A stretch of DNA of 64,000 bases from Eudorina sp. 2006-703-Eu-15 (taxonomy: Eukaryota > Chlorophyta > Chlorophyceae > Chlamydomonadales > Volvocaceae): NCBI GenBank assembly GCA_003117195.1, contig BDSI01000073.1, forward strand, positions 574,759 through 638,758. Reading direction: 5' to 3'. The translations under genes were made by a program, and so were the position numbers. How positions within the stretch are numbered: position 1 is the first letter of the stretch; the number at the start of each line of letters is the position of its first letter. Of this stretch, positions 13,801 to 25,082 are shown piece by piece. A model generated the notes under the pieces. It was not told the origin of the DNA and made no database searches. It saw only the letters and a list, made by a program, of their open reading frames with translations.

Positions 13801-16212
13801 CTCACAGTTGCTTCCCCGCGGTCCGGGGAGCCCTCCATCACTACCAGGGACTGAGGGGCCCCTCCTTGTATGATGTCTGAGAAGGAATGCAGGACACGCA
13901 CAGGCGCCCCCTGTGGTCCCCGTGCTTATCCCTGCATACCGTCATCCCTGCCTGCCTGCCTGCCTGCCTACCTGCCTGACTGACTGCAAGTCTATCCGTG
14001 CCTGCCTGCCTGATGATCCGTGCCTACGTGCCTGCCTGACTGATTACCCGTGGCTACTTGCTTGCCTGCCTGCCTGCCTGCCTGCCGCGGGACGACAGGA
14101 CCTGGGCGAGCAGATCCAAGAGGCCAAGGCGGACGCGGAGGAGGCTGTGGCGGCGCTGGAGGAGGCGGTGGCGGCCGCCAAGAAGGACACGGAGGAGAAA
14201 TTGGACACCACGCGCACGCGAATAGAGGCGGCCTTCGTGGCGCTGGGCGCGGAAGTACGACAGTGAGTGGCCGTACATGGATGGGCTGACGGGTTTGCTG
14301 GGCGCGCGGTGGGCAGGGGTCCGTTTGTCATTCAGTCAGAAAATTAGTCGGTCTGTCGGTCTCGATGCATCCTTCCCTCTCTAGGGTTGAAGGAGTCAAA
14401 TCCATATCAGTGTTGCCCATCTCAGTGTTGCCCAGTCAAAGGATGAGTCAGGGTTGGTGGCAGGTCCTTATGGGTCATGAGGCGCATGCCGTGGGCTTTC
14501 AGTGGAGGCGATATCCTTGGTGGTGGCTTGGCAGTCACCTGTGCCTCAAGCACCCATGCATGCCGTACCAGCTCCGTAACCCCCCCGGGTCGTACCCTCA
14601 CGCCGTACACCTCTCAGGAACTTGGAGACCCAGCAGACCGAGGTGAAGAAGGCGCTGGACACGCAGCACGCGGACGTGGCGGCGGCGCTGGGCGCCCAGC
14701 GGGAGGACGTCAAGGACATGTTGGAGGAGCAGAAGCAGGCGCTGGCCAAGGCGGTCGAGGAGCAGAAAGGCGCGCTGGCCAAGGCGGTCGAGGAGCAGAA
14801 AGGCGCGCTGGCCAAGGCGGTCGAGGAGCAGAAAGAGGAGGCGCAGCTGATGCGCAAGGACTTAGGCGAGGCGCTGCAGGTGTGGCTGAGGTCGGGTGGG
14901 GTCGGATGGGGGGGTCGGCGTGGAGGGGTAAGAGTGCCGTCGGAAGGGAGCGCGCGCGGGCCCCCTTTGTCGCCGGGCTAGCTGTGACTTGGCTGGTTTC
15001 ACTTTGACCCCTTTGCACACACCGCTGAACCCAGCCCCTGGCCGCCCCTGGCCGCCCCTGGCCGCCCCTGCCCCCTTCAGGCCCAGACGGATGCAGTGGC
15101 GGCTGCCCGCAGCGAGATGCACGCCGCGCTTGAGGCCGCTCAGGCGGAAATCAACGGGTCGTTGGAGGAGCAGAAGGACGCGCTCGCCAAGGCGATGGAG
15201 GAGCAGAACGACGCGCTGGCACAGGCGATGGAGGAGCAGATGGACGCGCTGGCAAAGGCGATGGAGGAGCAGAACGACGCGCTGGCGAAGGCCGTGGGGG
15301 AGCAGAAGGACGCGCTGGAGGCGGAGTCCGAGCTGATGCGCAAGGAGCTCGGGGAGGCACTGCAGGTAAGGGTTTCGGAGCATGTCCTCTTCTAGTGGAC
15401 AGACCTGCAGTGGATGGATGTTGGGAGGCGTAGCCGGGCTAGTAGGAGGTGGAGCTGAGGAAGCAGGGATAGATAGGAGGAACGATCGGAGGAATAAAAA
15501 ACAAAATAAAATCAAAGGGATAGGAGGAACGTCAGCGCGGAAGGGTGCGGCGGGTGGTCCCCTGCGTGGGTGGATTGGTGGGGAGAGAGAGAGAGTGAGA
15601 AAGGGGATGGATGCGTGTATGTCTCGGGCTCCCGCCGTCCTACCCGGGTCCACTCCGTCCGCGCGGCGTTGTCGTCATTTGGTGTTCCAACGTTGTGGCA
15701 GCACCCCTCCACCCCATCGCACCCGATTTCACATTGTTGACCTAGGACGTTTTCAGTAAGCAGGGTTATGGCAGCTTGGTCTATGGTGCTTTTATGCGTA
15801 CTTTGCCTGCCAGATTGCCCAGCCCTGTGCACCGTAAGAATGTACTGGTTGGACCGCGTGGCCGTGACTGCTTTCCCAGGAGGATCGGAGCCGTGCTACC
15901 TGCATAGTGCTCGCTCCGTTGCGTGGTCCCCTTTTGCCGTGTGTGCCTGGCCTTCTGCTGGTTGCGCTGAACGTGTAGGGGTTTTGTTTGAGTTGGCCCC
16001 GTGATGGGCTTTCTAAGGGAAGGCTGGCTTGGTGCCTGACCTCGTGGCGCGTTTTAGATGGGGCTAGAGGCCCCGGGTGCACGGCACCCTTGTGGTCCCG
16101 TGCTGTGTCTCCTCACCCCTCTCCCCCGTATCCGGGGGAAAGTGCTTCGGCGGTCTCCCGTATGGGGCGGGTTAGCGCCCCCGGCCAGTGTCGGCCCGGC
16201 AGATATGTAACG

Positions 16213-16266
<54 letters not shown>

Positions 16267-19200
16267 CGTGTCACACAAACTGGTAAGCATATTGGTATTT
16301 GGTTCGGGTCGGGCGGGTCTCTTATCTAAACACACCCCGCTGGACGCTCCCACCGGCAACCTTGCAGGCCCAGACGGAGGCCGTGGACGCGGCCCGCGGC
16401 GAGATGCACGCCGCGCTGGAGGCCGCCCAGTCGGAGATAAAGGCGGCGCTGGAGGAGCAGCGAGCTGACGTGGACAGGGCGCGCGGCGAGATCAAGGCGG
16501 CGCGGGAGGAGGTGGCGGAGGCGCGGCAGGAGCTGGGGGAGACGATCGAGGCCACCAAGCAGGAGTTCGAGAAGGGCATCGAGGTGGGCGCGCACAGGCA
16601 GGCGATACCGTGGAGGCCCCCCGGGCCTACGGGACGAGAGCGGCCCGGCCTGCCTGAATGCGAGCAGAACACAGAGGACCCACGGGTCGTCGCCGGATGG
16701 GTGCTGCGGAGAGTCTACCGAGCCTGTGGTGAAGCCTAATCAGGCTTAGGCTCTAGGGAGCAACCGAGCCGCTGGCACCCGCAGGGCCTCCTTTCGACGG
16801 CCCGTTGGCAGGGAACCACAGGACGGGTGCTACGGCATGCCATGCTCTGCGGAGCTGTACTCCTGTCTTGATGGCATCGCTATGTACCGCACCCCTGTCC
16901 TCCTGCAGCAGCCCCATGATGGCAGCAAGACACGCACACGCGCACACGGCACCTTTCACGTCACGCACTCCTGCTCCGTCTGGCTACGAGCACCGGGTGC
17001 CTACCGGCAGCGCGCGCGAGCGCGCGCCGATGTGAGCATGTGACCCTGTTCCAGCAAAAATAAAACGCCCGCGGGTCCCCCTGTCCCCCTGCCCACCTTC
17101 CCCCATCAGGCCCAGAAGGCCGATATGAAGGCTGCCATCGAGGAGCTCGTGGTGGTGAGTGGTTGGCAAATGGTGGTTGGTGGTTGGCGGTTGGGGTGTC
17201 GGTTGGTAGCTATGGGGTAGCTATGGGCGCGGTATACAGGCATGCTCCTCCCCCCTCCCACACATATCTCCCGGGTTGCATTTCTAAACACATATCTCCC
17301 TCTTTCTTCCCTTTCCCCTCCTTTCGCCCCCTTACCTCGCTTCGGCCAATCCCAAGTCTCCAACTCCCACTCCAACCATTCCATTCCCCGCCGCCGCCTC
17401 AGGCTCTGGACCAGGAGAAGGCCGCCATGTCTGAGCTGCAGGCCGCTCAGAAGGCCGAGCTGGCGGCCATCATCGGTCGCGCCCAGGAGCAGATCGACAC
17501 CTCGCGCGACCAGGTGGCGGCCATGCACGCGGCGCAGCAGGCGGCCACCGTGGTGCAGCAGGCGGCGCTGGCGGCCAGCGTGCAGAAGCAGCAGGAGGCG
17601 CTGGCGGCGCACAAGGAGGAGGTGGAGGGGGCCTTCGAGGAGGCCCTGGCGCAGATGCAGGTGCGGGGGCGGGGGCGGGGTGGGGGGTGCGGGGTCAGGC
17701 GCGGGTGCGGGGCGGCAAGACATCTCCACACGTGCGATGTCATTTTGCCAACGTGCCTCGGGTGGGGATGTGGACGTCGCGCTCCGCGCGCAGGAGGACG
17801 TCGCGGCGCGCATCGAGAAGGAGCTGGCCGAGTATAAGGCCCTGGAGGACTTCCGCGCGGAGGTACGGCAGCGGCTGGTGGAGGCGGACAACGCGGCGGC
17901 GGCGGGGCGCAAGGAGGCGGAGCGGCGGCTGGACGAGATGGCGGCGGCGGTGGAGGAGGCGCGCGGGGGCGACGACCGGTTGCGAGAGGAGGTACGGCAG
18001 GGCGCGGGGGTACCTGATTGGCGGGGTGCGGGTGGGTTAAAGCAAGGGCCAAAGGGGCCGGCCCCTTTGGTACGTGGTTTGGGGGCTGGAGCGGCAGTGA
18101 GGGGGTCTAAGGTTGTCAGTTGGGTGTTGGGGTGTTGGTGCGATGGATCTGTCTGTCAGAGGAGTAGCGCCGGGGGCCAGTGCCTGATTAGGCGCGTGTG
18201 GCTGCTGTCGCCGTTGCCCCATTGCCATTGGCCATCACGCGCCCCGCTCCGCAGCGCGCGGATGGGGGCGTCCCCCAGCCCCCCGCCAGCTCTTTCGGCC
18301 CCGTCCTCCCCCTGCCCCGAGTACCGGCTGCTGCTGCGCTGGACTCACCACGTCTGTGGCAAGGCGCCGCGTTGCCTTGCTTTGCGTTGCTTCCCTTGGC
18401 GTTGCTTTGCTTTACTTCCCATGCTTCGTTTTTGCTCCGCTTTTCTTTCCTGTGCTATGCGTTTTGCTTGTGTTTATTTAATGACAAACCCGTCCAGAAC
18501 CGCCCCAGCCGGTATTTGCACGTGTGGACCCACATCATCCCTCGAGGCCTGTGCCCCTCCCCTCCCCTCCTCCCTTCCCTCCCCTCCGTCCTTACCCTCG
18601 CTCCTCCCTCCCCCGCCCCGATCCTCCGCAGCTGCGCACCCAGATCCAGGACCTGGAGAAGAAGGTGGACGAGCAGACCAAGGTGGTGGACAGACACATC
18701 CGGGAGCTGGACGAGCACTCCAAGGCGTTGGACGAGCACGTGCGTGCGCTGGACGAGCAGGCCGACGCGCTGGACGAGCACGACAAGGCGTTCGAGGAGG
18801 CGAACAAGGGGCGGGAGGAGGCGGAGAAGCAGGTCGTGGAGCTCAAGGGGCGGTTGGACGAGATCTCGAAACGGTTGGACGAGATCTCGACACGGTTGGA
18901 CGGCAGCAGCCAGGTACGACTTACGGCCGTTGGACGACGATGACGGGGTATGTACAGCGCTCCGTCTGCGGCTCTGTTTTCCACTGTCTTGCATCACTTT
19001 ATTGCTCACCACCGTGAACCCGCGGGCCATGTCTGCCGTAACCCGTGCCCTCCACGATGTCCGCCGTGGTATTATTATCCACCCACATGCCCTTCCAAAC
19101 ATAAGCCCTCCATGGCAGCCGCCATCAACCACCATTGTGGCCCCCATCATGTCCGCCATGACATCTTGCATCATGTCCCATCACAATGGGCATATCAGAG

Positions 19201-20946
19201 ATGAACTAAGACAATCATGGCCGCCGTCTCCCCTGGGTCCCCCGGATCTGTAGACCGATGCGCTGAAGCGGGACGTCGATTCCATGAAGCGGGACGTGGA
19301 CTCCATAAAACAGGACATCGACTCCGTGAATCGGGACGTCGAGTTTGTCAAGCAGGATGTCGACTCCATAAGGCAGGAGGCGGATGCCGTCAAGCGCGAC
19401 GTCGACTCCGTCAAGCGCGACGCGGACGCCTCCAAGCGCGAATCGGACACCGTACGGGACCGCCTGGACGACTTGTACGACAAGGTGGACGAGCACAGCG
19501 CCCATGTGGACGACATGCTGTCCAAGCAGGAGGCACTGCTCAAGGAGGTGAGGGGTGCCCGGTTGTTGGGAGTTCGAGTTCGTTGGGGTCGTTGGCAGTT
19601 GTTGGAGGTTTCCCCGCTGTTCCCTCCCCGCGGGCCCGAAACGAGCCCGAAGACAGCGCACCACGCTTGCCCTCCTGCCGTCCCGCCCGGCCGCCCCGCA
19701 GACCGTCATCTCCATTGTTTCGCTTCTTCCTGGATCCATGTTTTTGAATCCACTCTCGTCCCTGTGCCCCTCCCCTACGCCACATCCCAACCCCCTGTTG
19801 TGTTGGGTTACCAACATCTTTCCGCTCCCTTCCACACCCTTCCACTCCCTTCCTTCCCTTCCTTCCTTCTACTCCCTTATCTCATTCCTTCCATTCCTTC
19901 CCTCCGTCCTCCTCATATCTCGTCGTCAGATCAAGGACCAGCCGGCGGGTCCCACCCGGGAGGAGCTGACGGGCGAGGTGACCAAGCTGCTGCAGCCCAT
20001 CCGCAAGGAGGTCAGCGGCGCAGGGAGAGGCAGGGGGGAGGGGGGCCGGGTCAGGTCAGGGAGGGGTAGCGAGGGGGCAGCAGGGGCTAGGGAGATAGAG
20101 TCGGCTCATGCCCTTATTCCTGCAGGAAGCCCCGGCTGGGTTGTAACTGACCCGCGGGTCACTACGGGTGCCTTAGCAACGGGTTTCGAGGTTTCGGTCC
20201 TACCTGCGCTACCGATCACATGCGTATTGACTACCTTGCGCGCGACTCATGTTCGAGTCACGACTCGAGTCCTGGGATAGTCCACGTACCGGTTCTTGCC
20301 TTCCACGGCGTGTGCCATCTGTCGTACACGTGACTCTTATGCCGTACATGTCTCCCCCCGTACCCCAGATGGAGGAGCTGCGGAAGGACCGCGAGGACGA
20401 CGACGTGGTCATGTCGTACGATTTGGACGAGCGGCTGAAGGAGGAGCGAGCAGAGACGGGCAAGCAGCTCGACGCCATGAAGGCGCAGGTGGGTCTTATC
20501 CCCCCGGGGGTGTTGATTGGGGTGGGAATGACGGTTTTTGCGAACCGTGGGGTCTGTGTGTGTATGTGCTAGCCAGGAAATAAGCCCGCATCAACCAAAA
20601 TGTGTGGCGCTCTAAGAACGGCCGCCACCAAAAACAACCCCCACCATACAAACCTTACCCCCCCCGCCCCTCTCGTGTGTGCTGCTGCTGGTTGTCATTC
20701 CTGCCTCGCTTGCGACCCCTCCCTCACTCCCTCCCTCAGCTGGTCAAGGAGGCGGAGGCCCGGTACAAGGCCGCCGAGCCGGGCATCGTCCGGGCCGCCA
20801 AGGAGGAGGCGGTGGTGGACCTGGAGCGCAAGATGCACGGCGCGCTGGATGTGTCGCTGGACCGCATCCGCAATGAGCTGGCAGAGGACATGAAGCCGCT
20901 GCAGGCGGACGTGGAGAGGCTCAAGGCCGCCGGGGGGCGGAAGTAG
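1842..20946 (+). CDS. Large coiled-coil protein, 34 exons, function unknown
   Basis: I reconstructed 34 exons that keep one reading frame to a TAG at 20944-20946: 1842-1997, 2274-2531, 3093-3230, 3652-3756, 4229-4369, 4598-4746, 5446-5569, 6090-6194, 6763-6909, 7417-7478, 7868-7937, 8312-8425, 8732-8845, 9222-9260, 9514-9654, 10128-10208, 10643-10792, 11001-11131, 11322-11484, 11814-11891, 12201-12704, 13409-13495, 14099-14262, 14618-14879, 15081-15365, 16368-16583, 17110-17154, 17403-17660, 17794-17991, 18632-18913, 19254-19547, 19930-20010, 20369-20488, 20740-20946. They total 5,469 nt (1,822 residues plus stop). The start is unresolved: ATG 1911 is in frame in the first listed exon, or a more 5' exon exists. 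After a Gly/Pro-rich N terminus the protein is almost entirely Ala/Glu/Lys/Arg/Gln coiled coil. There are 11-residue repeats of EEQKxALAKAV type (14.7-15.3 kb), a 26-residue repeat (12.3-12.7 kb), LDEHxxA heptads (18.7 kb) and DVDSVKR heptads (19.3 kb). There is no enzymatic domain, signal peptide or membrane span. A structural or ciliary role is a guess. Confidence 0.88.
4382..4597. repeat. (CTG)n-rich triplet repeat intron
   Basis: The intron between exons 5 and 6 of the coiled-coil gene is largely CTG/GCT triplets, in three blocks near 4418-4460, 4493-4520 and 4555-4578. It ends in a normal CAG acceptor at 4597. Confidence 0.8.
7672..7719. repeat. 15-bp tandem repeat in an intron
   Basis: About three copies of a 15-bp unit containing GACCCAGTCAGGT, within the intron that has a GC donor at 7479. 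Confidence 0.75.
7792..7821 (+). repeat. Dispersed retroelement 3'-end-like motif, copy 1
   Basis: Carries GGTCCGGGCGGGTTTC followed by TTTGCTAAGCACG. It matches the dispersed consensus GGTCGGGCGGGT-N(5-9)-CTAAACACA seen in several introns of this window. Confidence 0.45.
8491..8540 (-). repeat. Dispersed retroelement 3'-end-like motif, variant copy
   Basis: On the minus strand it reads GTGTTGGCAACCGGTATGGG then TTGGGCGTGTTTC. It shares the GTTGGCAAC lead-in with the copy at 8999-9043. Confidence 0.4.
8999..9043 (-). repeat. Dispersed retroelement 3'-end-like motif, copy 2
   Basis: On the minus strand it reads GTGTTGGCAACTGATTTGGG, then TCGGGCGGGTGTCC and AAACA. It lies in the intron after exon 13 of the coiled-coil gene and runs into TG-rich sequence. 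Confidence 0.45.
13500..13712. repeat. G/T-rich minisatellite in an intron
   Basis: Tandem 16-bp units of GTGGGTAGGTGGGCGG type (clearest 13621-13700), preceded by degenerate GTGTGGGGTTAGG units. Entirely intronic. Confidence 0.85.
15766..16263 (+). mobile_element. Possible non-LTR retroelement 3' end with (CA)n tail
   Basis: The long intron before exon 26 of the coiled-coil gene holds about 450 bp unlike its neighbours. It ends GGCAGATATGTAACGATTCA and then runs into a pure (CA)n tract (about 16217-16263). A TGTAAC-plus-ATTC end followed by a simple repeat also occurs on the minus strand at 51912-51935, so both may be LINE-type 3' ends. No coding domain was recognised. Confidence 0.35.
16301..16334 (+). 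repeat. Dispersed retroelement 3'-end-like motif, copy 3
   Basis: Reads GGTTCGGGTCGGGCGGGTCT then ATCTAAACACACC, just downstream of the (CA)n tract in the same intron. Confidence 0.45.
17271..17292 (+). repeat. Dispersed retroelement 3'-end-like motif, short copy
   Basis: CCGGGTTGCATTTCTAAACA matches the 3' half of the dispersed consensus. It lies in the intron after the 45-nt exon. Confidence 0.35.
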
Positions 20947-21220
20947 GAGAGCGAGTAGTGCAGGGGCGCGGCGGAGCTCGCAAGAAGTGAGGAGGGCGGC
21001 GGCGGTGGCAGCGGCCCGCGGGCGAGCGAGGGGGGTGAGGGCGCGTTGGTGTGGGTGGGTGGGTGGGTGGGTGCGTGTGTGTGTATGTGTGTGTGGGGGG
21101 TGGGTGGGTGGGTGGGCGGGCGGTCCGTGCAGCCATACATCGCGAGCAGGCTGTCCGCATCCGAGGCGAAGAGATAGATGTGGGGCCCCAGCCATATCGG
21201 CCGAGGGGCGCATCGTGGGC

Positions 21221-21322
<102 letters not shown>

Positions 21323-21854
21323 TGGCTGGGTTGGTTGCGAGGCGGCGGCTGGGGAGAGAGCGAGGAATGGCAGGGGTGGGAGGAGAGCTGCTGCTGCGTC
21401 AGTTGGGGTTCGGACTTCGGAGCCAGGGTGTGGGTGGTTGGGAGCAGCGGTGCGTGCGAGAGTGGTTGAGGGTGACGGTGTGGGCTGTTAGTTGGGGGCA
21501 ATCAACGGTGTGGGCCGGTTGTGCGGAGGCTCGCGGCTGCGTGTGTCTTATGCAACCGTTAAAAGGTGGACCCTGGGGCTAGTTAGGGGGCGCGTATGGG
21601 ACAAGGAATGCGGGACATCTGGTGTTTCGCCGCGCTAAGGAGGTCACCACCACGACCACCGCGGCCGTCACCATCTGCACGCCTCCACAGCTGTGTTCCC
21701 CTAGCGTCGGTGCGTGCCTTTGCGCGCGTCCGTGCTTGATCACACGCAGTTGCTTGACATGTTGCTTGCGTTGCTTGTCTATCTATGGCGGATGGATGGG
21801 GAAATCAAAGCATGCGCACTCGCCGGCGGAACTCGCCAGTCGTCCATCCGTGTT

Positions 21855-21974
21855 TGTGCGCGCGTGTGCCTGTGCCTGTGCGTGCCTGTGCCTGTGCGTG
21901 CCTGTGCCTGTACCTGTGCGTGTCTGTGCCTGTACCTGTGCGTGTATGTGCGTGTGCGTGTGCGTGTATGCTTG
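21855..21974. repeat. CCTGTG/CGTG minisatellite
   Basis: Degenerate tandem hexamers of the type GCCTGTGCCTGTGCGT spanning about 120 bp. Confidence 0.85.
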
Positions 21975-22507
21975 TGACGCCTGCTTGGACGGTAGGCGGC
22001 CCGTCCATAACTGAGGCAGGGAAGAAACCCAGAACTTAATATTTGCTCGTCGCGACCTCACAAGCAAGACAGCGTCATCTTTCTCCGTCTTCCTCTTTCT
22101 TGAAAGGTACCTATGTGTGTCTTGAGGTGACATACCGTGAGGTGACGTACCGTACCTATGTGGCATTTTCAGGCGGAAGCAAGCGCCTGTTGCTTTCAGG
22201 CTGGGCCGTGGCTTGTTGCCCAGGGTCGCCTGTTGCTTAGAGGTTGCTCACATCTGCACCTGCAGGGCTTGCGGGACTATCAGATGCTTAACTTGCAACG
22301 ATATATCTACTGTACATGGGGGCATGAAAAAAGCAAGCAGTTCAGACGCCGGCCGCACTCTGGCGGCAGCGGGGTTGTGCTTGTGCTTGGGGTCTTGCGG
22401 TGTGTTAAATCTGGTTTTGCTGTATTTCCTGCTCGCGGCTAGGGGATGACGGAACAGCGTACCATGTACGGCACAGTCGTGCGTTTTGGTTGTGGTTGTG
22501 GTTGTAT

Positions 22508-22540
22508 GTGTTTAGGAAAGCAGCCCGCCCGACCGAGCCC
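22508..22540 (-). repeat. Dispersed retroelement 3'-end-like motif, copy 4
   Basis: On the minus strand it reads GGTCGGGCGGGCTGCTTTCC then TAAACACATACAACC and a short (ACAACC)n tail. Such a tail is typical of a short interspersed or LINE 3' end. Confidence 0.5.
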
Positions 22541-24053
22541 AATTGTATGTGTGCACGTTTGTATGTGTTACATGCTTGCGGCTTACCGGCTTGTGGCCGG
22601 CATAAATCACTTCGCATCGGCAAGAAATTATCCCCTTACCCATGATGACGTGTGACATGTGGTTGACTGACCGCCCGCGCCGGTTCCTTGCTTCGTCGTC
22701 GCTGGGATCGCGGCTTGTGTGTGTGGACTGGCAATGGCGGCCTTGGCCTTGCACCAAGGTTTTAGTGCGTGCCTGTCGCCATGTATAAACGGCATCTGTA
22801 CGGCATCAATGTCGTACGTCCATGTACCGTACGTATCCATCGATTGCCTGGCTGCTGGTATGGCCCCCGCTGATCGCATCGCTCTAGCGCACGCGCTGAT
22901 TTGCGGCGCACGCACGTCAATCGATATCACGACAGAACTACGTACGGGTCAGCAGCCGCCCCCTCGTGCCGTGGTTATACACCCCGCCGGGTAGTTCATT
23001 CGCCTGCTGGTCAACCCAGCCACGAGTCTACCCGCTGGCTGGACTATCTCACCCGCTCGTGGGTGCATACATGCATGATGTGGCGCAGACGGTAGCTACC
23101 GGTAGCTACCGGTATCATCAGTCGAATGGAAGTAGTGCATGGCGGATGGACCTGCGGACCGAGTCAGGCTCGCGCAACGGATGGATGGAGCGGCCTCCGC
23201 TGTTGTGCCGTCCCGCCGCCGAGCGAAGCCGTCATCGATTATTATTGCTACGCCGAACTTGTTGGCATGTGATCAACGTGTTCGCTTGTCGGTTAGCACT
23301 AGATAGCGGCGTCCGACCTGCTGCGTGCGTGCCCCGCCCGGTGACGACGAGGCCGAGCCCTGCAGATAGATCACATACCGCGCGCGGTATATATCGAGCA
23401 CCGCGGACGCGCTGCTGTCGAACGCGGGGGCGGGCGGTGTGCCGTCGAGGGCGACGGGTCAGTCGAGCGCGACGCGTCCTTCGATGATCGATACGGAGGA
23501 GGGCGACGACTCCGGCGACAGCTGCCAAGCGCTTGCGTCGTTGCCGATGGGTAATAGGACTAAAACGAAAGAATAATAGACATCATCAAGGCCGTCAGAC
23601 GCGCGCCAAGACCGATCGAGCTCCCATATCCAGCCACTTTAATGTACGGCTAGTACGGCATAGTTCAGCAAGTAAGCGCACATGGAGCTAATGGAGATAA
23701 CCGCCGGCGTCGGTGGTGGTCGGTGCGTGGGAACGCGCTGCCACGCACAACATGTATGCAAGATATTCATACAGCCAAGCAAAGTTCGTTTTTTTTCGTT
23801 GGCGAACCCAGCCATCCAGAATGTCCATCGATCGGTCGTTCATGTGCAAGTGCGAACTTCGTGGCAGCAGGTCCGCACAAAGCGCACGTCGGGGTGCAAA
23901 TGCGGCAGGCTCGCGCGCCGCTGAATGGCGCCGCCAGACAGAGCTTATTACTTCGAGCGACCGATCGACTGCACGCCTGCCCAGCGGTGCCAGCCGGGCC
24001 CAAATAAAGCAGCCATCCAGCGAACTTGCAAGCTAGCTAGCCAGGGTCCACCT

Positions 24054-24066
24054 TGTAACGGTTACG
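24054..24066. repeat. Palindrome TGTAACGGTTAC(G)
   Basis: Imperfect copy of the 13-bp palindrome TGTAACGGTTACA. It shares the 5' flank GGGTCCACCT with the copy at 38141. Confidence 0.6.
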
Positions 24067-25082
24067 AAGCTAGCGGCCCGTCGGTCGCTTTTTCAGCGTG
24101 CACATGCATGCAAGCACGCGCTATCTAGCCGGCTTGGGTTTTATAAAGTGTGTTGCCACCTGCTGCCACGACAGTTATTAGCTGCTGCAGCAGGCAACCG
24201 ACACCGGCAGCAGGCAGGCGGGCAGGCAGGTAAGTAGGTAGGTACTAGGTAGGTTGGCAGGCAGGTATTCACGTACGACGCAATTACTAGCGAAGTACGT
24301 ACCGTACACGCCGCTGTATACATAGCTACGATAGGCCGAATCGTGCGTGCACGGGCGAGACGCATCGGATATGCAGCTAGCTGTGTTCCTGCGTGCTCGA
24401 TTGCCGTCGCGCGCGCGGTCTATCCGCTGTCGACGGAGTCCGCTCGGCGGACGGACGCCCATGCATTATTGATGATCGACGTGCCGCCGGCGATCAATTA
24501 AACCCGCCGCCATGTATCATCAGCATGCATGCAGCCCACCACACCGAGCGAGTACAACGAGTGATGAAGTACAACGCAGTCCGTCCGCCACGCGGGCCAA
24601 CATGCGAGTGCGTGTTTGATAGCGAAGGTCGCAAATGCAGTACGTATGTATGTACGAACTAACACGGTCATTCGTACTCTCGCTCGTACTATCAACAATC
24701 TGCATGTAAGAACAACCCGGCTGCGGGCCAATCAGGGTACACCAGCTTCTTGCTGCAACATTTAAGAAACGTGCGCATTAGGTATATATGCGCCTTGGTC
24801 CAGTGCAAACGTACAGATGTGCGAACGTACGCGATTCCCACCTGGATCAAACAAAAGCAATAATGCCCGAGGAGTAAGCTCGCTTGCCTAGCTACATACC
24901 GCCGGCAACGTAGCCAATGACTTTACTAAGAACCACCAAGCACCAGCTACACCAACCAGCAAACGATCAGAGCCAACCAACTGACGACGAACAAAGCTCA
25001 CACGTACGCATCTAGGAGTTGCCCAACAACGGGACGCCGTTGATTGTAAGGCGCCAAATAGCCTCTTTATTACTGTAGATTA

